DNA of 64,000 nucleotides from NCBI GenBank assembly GCA_032207245.1, contig CM063510.1, forward strand, positions 52,166,993-52,230,992, in the 5' to 3' direction. Below are positions 57,906-64,000 of the stretch, piece after piece (the first letter of the stretch is position 1; each line of letters opens with the position of its first letter). Origin of the DNA: Pardosa pseudoannulata (lineage: Eukaryota; Arthropoda; Arachnida; Araneae; Lycosidae). The position numbers and the translations under genes were made by a program. The notes beneath the pieces are model-generated. The model ran no database searches and was not told the DNA's origin. It saw nothing but the letters and a program-made list of their open reading frames with translations.

Positions 57906-58599
57906 TTTCTTGAGTAGCTATGATACAATTTTTAATTTATTATGTACAAATGAAACTAGATAAAATAAATATGTATTAACAGTTAAGTAACGAGAGCTTT
58001 TCAAATGATAAATGTCAAATTTATTTTTCCCCGTATTTATTTTTAATTTTACGTTTTGGGAATTGTAATACATAATTACAGTTATTTATAATAGTGATAA
58101 AGTACAATAAGTTTTAAATTTTAAGCTATAACTATGGGTAATATACAAATAATGGAAAAGGTTTAAAAGGTTATATAGGATAGTGGGTTTAACATTTTTA
58201 AATTTGGAATAAAATACTTTAAAATCCCATTTCTAGTATATATTCTTCAATTTTAAATTTTAGGGCAATATTTAATTGAAGTATTTAATTTTCTCAAATC
58301 TTGCATTTACACGACGCATAGTAAATATTGTTACACAAAGATGAAATGAAAATAATGGTCTCGTCTTTTTTAATAAAAATCTAATTGAGTTCAGCAAGAG
58401 AATGTAAACGATATATTCTAATTAATTTTCATAATAATTTTTTTCTAATTTTCTTTCTGTAATAAACAATAAAAAATATCATTTTATACGAGCATGGATT
58501 TACAATTGCACAATTTTTAACTTAAAAATAATATACTATTAATTTACTAAAGACAAACAAAATTTATTGCTAAAATGAGGTAGAGCAAGTATTTTATGA

Positions 58600-59500
58600 G
58601 TAAATCTCAAGCAAATGACGCATGGGAGCAGAAATTTCTACCTTTGTAATTAATCTTACCCATAGAAATACACAAGATGTTTCAAAACTACTCAGATATT
58701 TTTCATCATTATCAGCGCGAAAAGTATTCTCATGAAAAAAAGTGTCACAAAATTGCACAATGTTTGACTTTACACTAATATAATGAGTAATAAAATACTT
58801 ATAAATAAAAATTAATGCAAAAATAAGGTAGAAAAAGCTTTTTAATTGACAAAATCATCAGCAAATCCAAAACAATTCACCCATGGCAGCAAAAGCTTCT
58901 GCTTTCATAATTAATTCTCTAAAAATACCCAAAATATTTCAATACTACTCAGCCACTTTTCATCATTATCAACATGAAAAGCATAAGCATGAAAAAAATG
59001 TCACAAAAGATAACTGAAGCAAAAGTTAATAAGCCCAGACGGAGACCACACTCCGTGTGCAGATACTTCAATGGGTATGTGAGTAGTAACTTGCCGAGCG
59101 GAAGTATGTGGCTGATTTAATCTTTTTCCTGAATTCAAAGGGAAGGCTAATTCTGGAACACAAATGAGCTTTTCCCATGGGGATATATCCTAATTGCCTA
59201 TCCCGTAATAAAATGGTTAATAACAACATCTTCAGGGTGTCCTTATCCTTATTTTATTTACAGCAAGTAAACTTTATTGATTTTTAGGAAGTAACATAAA
59301 ATTTTGTATCTAATTAATAAAATGTAGAAGGACTTGGGGAGGAACATAAGTGAAATTAGTGGTGACGGAATTTTAGCTTGTTAAAAGAGGAAATAACTGT
59401 GAAAGTGTTCTTGAAAGTATTAACTTTTCTTGGTTAATCAATAAATTTTGAAAAATTTGTCTTTATATAATCGGTAGTAATATTTTATCTTCACTCTCAT
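58600..59500. repeat. Array unit 5, with internally repeated start
   Basis: The unit start appears twice: 58617-58745 (TTTCAAAACTACTCAGATAT) and again, more diverged, at 58880-59040 (TTTCAATACTACTCAGCC). The usual central blocks follow at 59040-59500. The extra segment of units 3-4 is absent. Confidence 0.8.
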
Positions 59501-60109
59501 TCATATATTAATGAGTAGCTATGACAAAATATATTTTTATAATTTATTGCATAATGATGTAATAAAGTTAAATGAAAATTTATTAATAATTAGAAATATA
59601 CGGAATCATTTCAATTAAAAAGTAACTAAATCATTTTTGTGCCCTATATTTTTTTAGTTTTGCATTTTGGGAATTTAAACACGTAAACACATTTATTCTT
59701 TATAGTAATAAAAGGAAATGGTTCAAGTGTGTTTATGGGCAAACTTCAAATATCTAAAATGAAAGATAAAATATTTTCTTGGTTTTTCCCTTTTCGGTAT
59801 GAAGTATAAGTCTTTAAAATACCACGTTAATATTTAGTTGAATTTTTCTCATTTTACCATCTATGTCAACTGAAGTATTTAGATTATATCAATCATGTAA
59901 TTAGGTGACTCTAAGTAATTGTTATATTACAAAAATATAATTAAATCCATGGTATTGTTCAGTTTCTACATGAAACATATATAACTCAGTTTAGCAGGAG
60001 AATGATTACAATATGCTAATTAGTAATCCTAATCTTTTTTACTTTAATTTCCTTTCTATCATTGAAGATGGAAGTTTTCATTTATGTTGTTGATATTTGT
60101 AATCCCAGT

Positions 60110-60660
60110 TGGTCTATACAGCTAGACCAACTGCATACATCCACATATATTTAAAGAATCTAAGAACAGAAGACGTTTCAAGAGAACCTCATCCAGTTTA
60201 AAACGAACACAACCCATAATGTGCTGAGGCATAGCCTGATCTAACCTGCACTTTGTGTAAAGTCTAAAAAGTTTTTTTGTCCTCGTATATAAGAAAGCCA
60301 CTTCAGGTAGACACTTGCAAAGCCAGATAGGCAAGTCTGATGTCTTCTCAGTCTCTCGTAGAGCAGTGCTCCCCTAGATAGTTTTTTAAAATACCAGTCA
60401 CAAGAAAGTGGAACTCTCCAAAGATCTGTGTACCTCGTTTTACTTTCAGAAAGTATCTCATTAGAAGTGGAAGTCATATCTGGCCGAGAAAGCTCCAATG
60501 AAGCAGATTTAACTAGAGCAATCTCATTGGAAATGAGATTAAGCAATCTCATTTCCACTAATTCTAACATGAGAAGGAATCCATTGAAAATGAACCTCAA
60601 AATACCCTGAGAACCTATAGATCTTATCCAAAATGGAAGTATCAACCCTGTTTCTAACAT
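60110..60660 (-). pseudogene. Non-LTR retrotransposon RNase H and C-terminal zinc region (fragment)
   Basis: On the minus strand one frame shows QWIPSHVRISGNEIA, the hallmark of the retroelement RNase H domain. The 139-codon frame (60660-60241) then reads DLWRVPLSCDWYF, YERLRRHQTCLSGFASVYLK. After a shift, KCRLDQAMPQHIMGC and a final GCMQLV follow. This is the end of an I/Jockey-type LINE ORF2, where RNase H removes the RNA template and the Cys/His motif binds nucleic acid. Frameshifts, a small duplication (CTCATTTCCA, near 60520-60555) and the missing polymerase make it a dead fragment. It lies at the left edge of array unit 6. Confidence 0.8.
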
Positions 60661-62257
60661 TCATCCAGTTTCTTAAGTGTTGGATTGAATATTTACTATA
60701 TGTCAGGATCCGTATGTGCTCATAATCGGGCTCAGTGATATTCTCACAAGACTCAGACTATTTTCAATAGCGAAAAAGTTTTTATTTATATGTAAGAGTA
60801 CAGATTTACAATTGCAATATTTTTAATTTAAAATGTTATATTTTTGTATTACAAAATACGTATATAAATGTTGTATAACTAAAATATAATCCAAACTATA
60901 ATCGTGTTCGGTTTCTACATGAACCATAGCTCATTCAGTTTAGCAGAAGAATCTTTACAATATACTAATTAGTAATCATAATCTCTTGTTTTATTTTATT
61001 TTATTTCCTGGAAGTTAAAAGTTTTCCTTTTATACGTAAGTGTACAGATTTAAAATTGTTAATATTTTTACTTCAAAATGTTATATTTTTGAGTTACAAA
61101 GTATTTAAATAAATAAAAAAAATCCTAAAATAAAATAGAGAAAGTTTTTTCATAGATAAAATCATTAGCAGTTGTGAAATAATTTACGCATGGGGATAAG
61201 AATTCCTGCTTTTGCAATTAATTTTCTCTCTAAAAGTACGCGAGATGTTTCAAAACTACTCAGCTATTATTCATAATTATCCCCGCTAAAAGTGCACGCT
61301 CGAAAGAAAAAATAAAGTCAGAAAATACCACCGAAACAAAAGTTAACAAGACCGGAGAGAGACCGTACACCATTCACTCTTCGCTGTGCAGGCGCTTCAA
61401 TGGGTATGTCAGTAGAGAACCGGCCGAACGGAAATATATGGCTGATTTAATCATTCTCCAGCATTCAGATCGGAAAGCTCGTTCTTTGACACAAACGATC
61501 TTTTCCCAAGGGTTACATTACATAATAAAATGGTTAATAACAGCATCGTTAGGGAGTGCTTTATTTATATAGCAACTGAGCTTTACTGATTTTTAACAAG
61601 AAAGGTAACATAAAATTGTGCTTCTAATTATTAAAATGGAGGAAGACTTAGAAAGGAACTTTATTGGCACTTGTTGAGACTGAATTTAAGCTTGTTAAAA
61701 GATGAAAAGAACTGTGAAAAGATTCTTCAAAATACGAACTTTTTTAGTTCAGATGTAGTTGACTTTCTACTTTTATATATTTTGATCTTCACATAGAAGT
61801 AAATAGTGTATATTACATTTATAATAAAATATATATGAATAGATCATATAATTATATATGACAACATTTATGCTTATGAAATAAAAGATAAAAAATATTT
61901 AAACTAGTTAGATTGAAAATTAGGAACATTCGACAGCTTTTAATCAAAGAGTAACAACCTAAGTTTTTGTACCCTATTTGTTTTGAACTATTGCCATGGT
62001 GCCCATAGACCTATTTATTTATTAGTAGAAGAAGAAAAGGGGTAAATTTCAAAGACTAAATTATTATAATAAAATTACTGAGCTATTTATGATACGTAAA
62101 TGAAATAGATTCTCTACCCTAGTTTTGAATCCAAAATTATATTGCATTACACTGTGACATACAATTATATTACATTGTGCTGTTATATTACATTATACTC
62201 TAAGTTTAGCTATATTTCTACTTTAATTATAAGCCAAAAATTTACTAGTACTAGAGT
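60541..62257. repeat. Array unit 6 (about 1.72 kb)
   Basis: Starts within the RNase H fragment (CAATCTCATTTCCACTAATT at 60544) and runs through GTAAGAGTACAGATTTA, the conserved blocks at 61190-61810 (ACGCGAGATGTTTCAAAAC, AACAAGACCGGAGAGAGACC) and an AT-rich spacer. Landmarks recur 1694-1717 bases later in unit 7. Confidence 0.9.
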
Positions 62258-62345
62258 AGGCAATCTCATTTCCACTAATTCCAACATGAGAAAGAATCCA
62301 TTGAAGATGGACCTCAAAATGCCTTAAGAGTCTATAGACCTTTTC
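62258..62345 (-). pseudogene. RNase H scrap repeated with array unit 7
   Basis: The minus strand reads EVHLQWILSHVGISGNEIA in one frame. It is homologous to the same motif at 60541-60600 and was duplicated together with the array unit. Confidence 0.7.
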
Positions 62346-64000
62346 CAAAATTGAAGTACCAGACCTGTCTCCAATTTACATCCAGTACCTTAAGTGTTGG
62401 ATTGAATATTAAAATCTGGTTCAGTGATATTCTCAATAAAACTTAAACCATATTCAGTAATGAAAAAGATTTCATTTATATGTAAGAGTACAGATTTAGT
62501 AATTACAATATTTTTACTTTAAAATGTTATATTTTAAAATTAGAAAATACCTATATAAATCTTGTATCACAAGAATACAATTAAAACTATGGTCTTGTTC
62601 AATTTCTGCATGAATAATACCTAATTCAGTTTAACAGGAGAATCTTTAAAATATTCTAATTAGAAATCATAATCTTTTTTACTTTATATTCTTTTCTATC
62701 CTGGAAGTTAAAAGTTTTCATTTTATACTTAAGAGTACAAATTTTAAAATAATAATATTTTTATTTTAAAATGTTATACTTTTGAATTACAAAGTATTTA
62801 TATAAATGAAAAAAAATCCTAAAATAAAATAGAGAAAGTTTTTTCATAGATAAAATCATTAGAAGGTCTGAAATAATTTACGCATGGGGATAAGAATTCC
62901 TGCTTTTGTAATCAATTTTCTCTCTAAAAGTACGCGAGATGTTTCAAAACTACTCAGCTATTATTCATAATTTTCTCCACTAAAAGTGCCTGCTCGAAAA
63001 AAAAATAAAGTCAGAAAATACCACCGAAACAAAAGTTAACAAGACCGGAGAGAGACCGTACAGCATTCACTCTTCGTTGTGCAGGCGCTTCAATGGGTAT
63101 GTAAGTAGAGAACCGGCCGAACGGAAATATATGGCTGATTTAATCATTCTCCAGCATTCAGAGCGGAAAGCTCGTTCTGGGACGCAAACGATCTTTTCCC
63201 AAGGGTTACATCCCATAATAAAATGGCTAATAACAGCATCGTTAGGGAGTGCTTTATTTATACAGCAACTGAGCTTTACTGATTTTTAACAAGAAAGGTA
63301 ACATAAAATTGGGCCTCTAATTATTAAAATGGAGGAAGACTTAGAAAGGAACTTTATTGGCACTTGTTGAGAGGGATTTTAAGCTTGTTAAAAGATGAAA
63401 AGAACTGTGAAAAGATTCTTCAAAATACGAACTATTTTTAGTTCAGATATAGTTGACTTTCTACTTTTATGTAATTTGATATTCACGTAGAAGTAAATAG
63501 TGTTTATTACCTTTCTAATCAAATATATGTGAATAGATCATATAATTATATATGATAACATAAAATTTATGCTTATGAAATAAAAACTAAATATATTTAA
63601 ACTAGTTAGATTGAAATTTAGGAATATTTGACGATTTTTAATCAAAGAGTAACCACTTAATATATTGTAGTCTATTTGTTTTGAACTATTGACATGGTGC
63701 TATTAGATATATTTATTTATTAGTAGTAAAAGAAAAGTGGTAAATTTCAAAGATTAAATCATTTCAATAAAATTAATGAGCTAATTATGATACGTAAGTG
63801 AAATAAATTCTCTATGATTCATACTTTAAAACCCAAAATTATATTGCATTACATTGTGATTTTAAAATACTGCTTAAACTTGGCTATCTTTCTACTTTAA
63901 TAATAAGCAGAAACTTTTACTTTTAATCTAAACACTAATAGAAGAATATTACATACACCAACGTTCAAAATACATTTTACCTAAAACAAATGTGTACTTT
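62258..64000. repeat. Array unit 7, reaching the window edge
   Basis: The counterpart of unit 6 with high similarity; it is the closest pair in the array. It again begins with an RNase H scrap (62258-62345, minus strand, QWILSHVGISGNEIA), and the conserved blocks lie at 62885-63500. The 61- and 70-codon frames here are not preserved between units. Confidence 0.88.

Noticed and set aside
60428..60610. 60-codon plus-strand frame
   Set aside because: It is the antisense shadow of the minus-strand RNase H fragment.

Overview
The window is eukaryotic, strongly AT-rich, repeat-dense intergenic DNA. It is most likely from an arthropod, and a spider-like chelicerate fits best. The reasons are the mix of retroelements (Gypsy with a zinc-knuckle Gag, a non-LTR element with an RNase H and C-terminal zinc motif, an endonuclease-type LINE ending in a GRPR..WID motif), a tRNA-derived SINE family, Tigger/pogo remnants and very long (TA)n and (CA)n tracts. 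The species assignment is inference. I found no convincing host gene, rRNA, functional tRNA gene or CRISPR; every recognisable protein fragment belongs to a mobile element.

Layout. 1-15.4 kb: AT-rich DNA with local tandem repeats (1.5-2.4, 5.2-5.5, 11.0-11.9 kb), a solo-LTR-like repeat at 6.1-6.7 kb and large microsatellites (9.2, 10.3, 12.5, 12.8, 13.4-14.0 kb). 15.4-20.3 kb: a nearly complete but broken Gypsy LTR retrotransposon whose LTRs carry a 71-nt tRNA-like module. 20.3-26.5 kb: a mosaic repeat region (copy A). 27.7-30.0 kb: a three-unit tandem repeat with hairpins at unit junctions and an insertion with an 8-bp target duplication. 30.8-33.6 kb and 38.2-40.4 kb: the counterparts of copy A (copy B). 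They share near-identical collinear blocks separated by unrelated sequence. 39.4-42.3 kb: a 2.9-kb DNA transposon with roughly 810-bp terminal inverted repeats and a 4-bp target duplication. 44.3-45.3 kb: a Tigger/pogo remnant with a SINE nested in its transposase. About 45.5-64 kb: an array of roughly 1.55-1.72-kb non-coding units. It is interrupted by a 3.2-kb retroposon-like insertion, a second SINE, a LINE split by (TA)n and a probable solo LTR, and fragments of a non-LTR RNase H domain.

How it fits together. The window is a nest of insertions, and disrupted repeats or target duplications allow several boundaries to be mapped to the base (SINEs at 44771 and 50189, Tigger at 44301, the long-TIR transposon at 39436, the 574-bp insert at 28808). 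The most unusual signals are the tRNA-like cloverleaf inside the Gypsy LTRs, the A/B block mosaic in which each copy keeps scraps of a transposon the other copy holds in larger form, and the unidentified 1.7-kb array at the right edge. Parts of the mosaic and the longest (TA)n tracts could be assembly artefacts.
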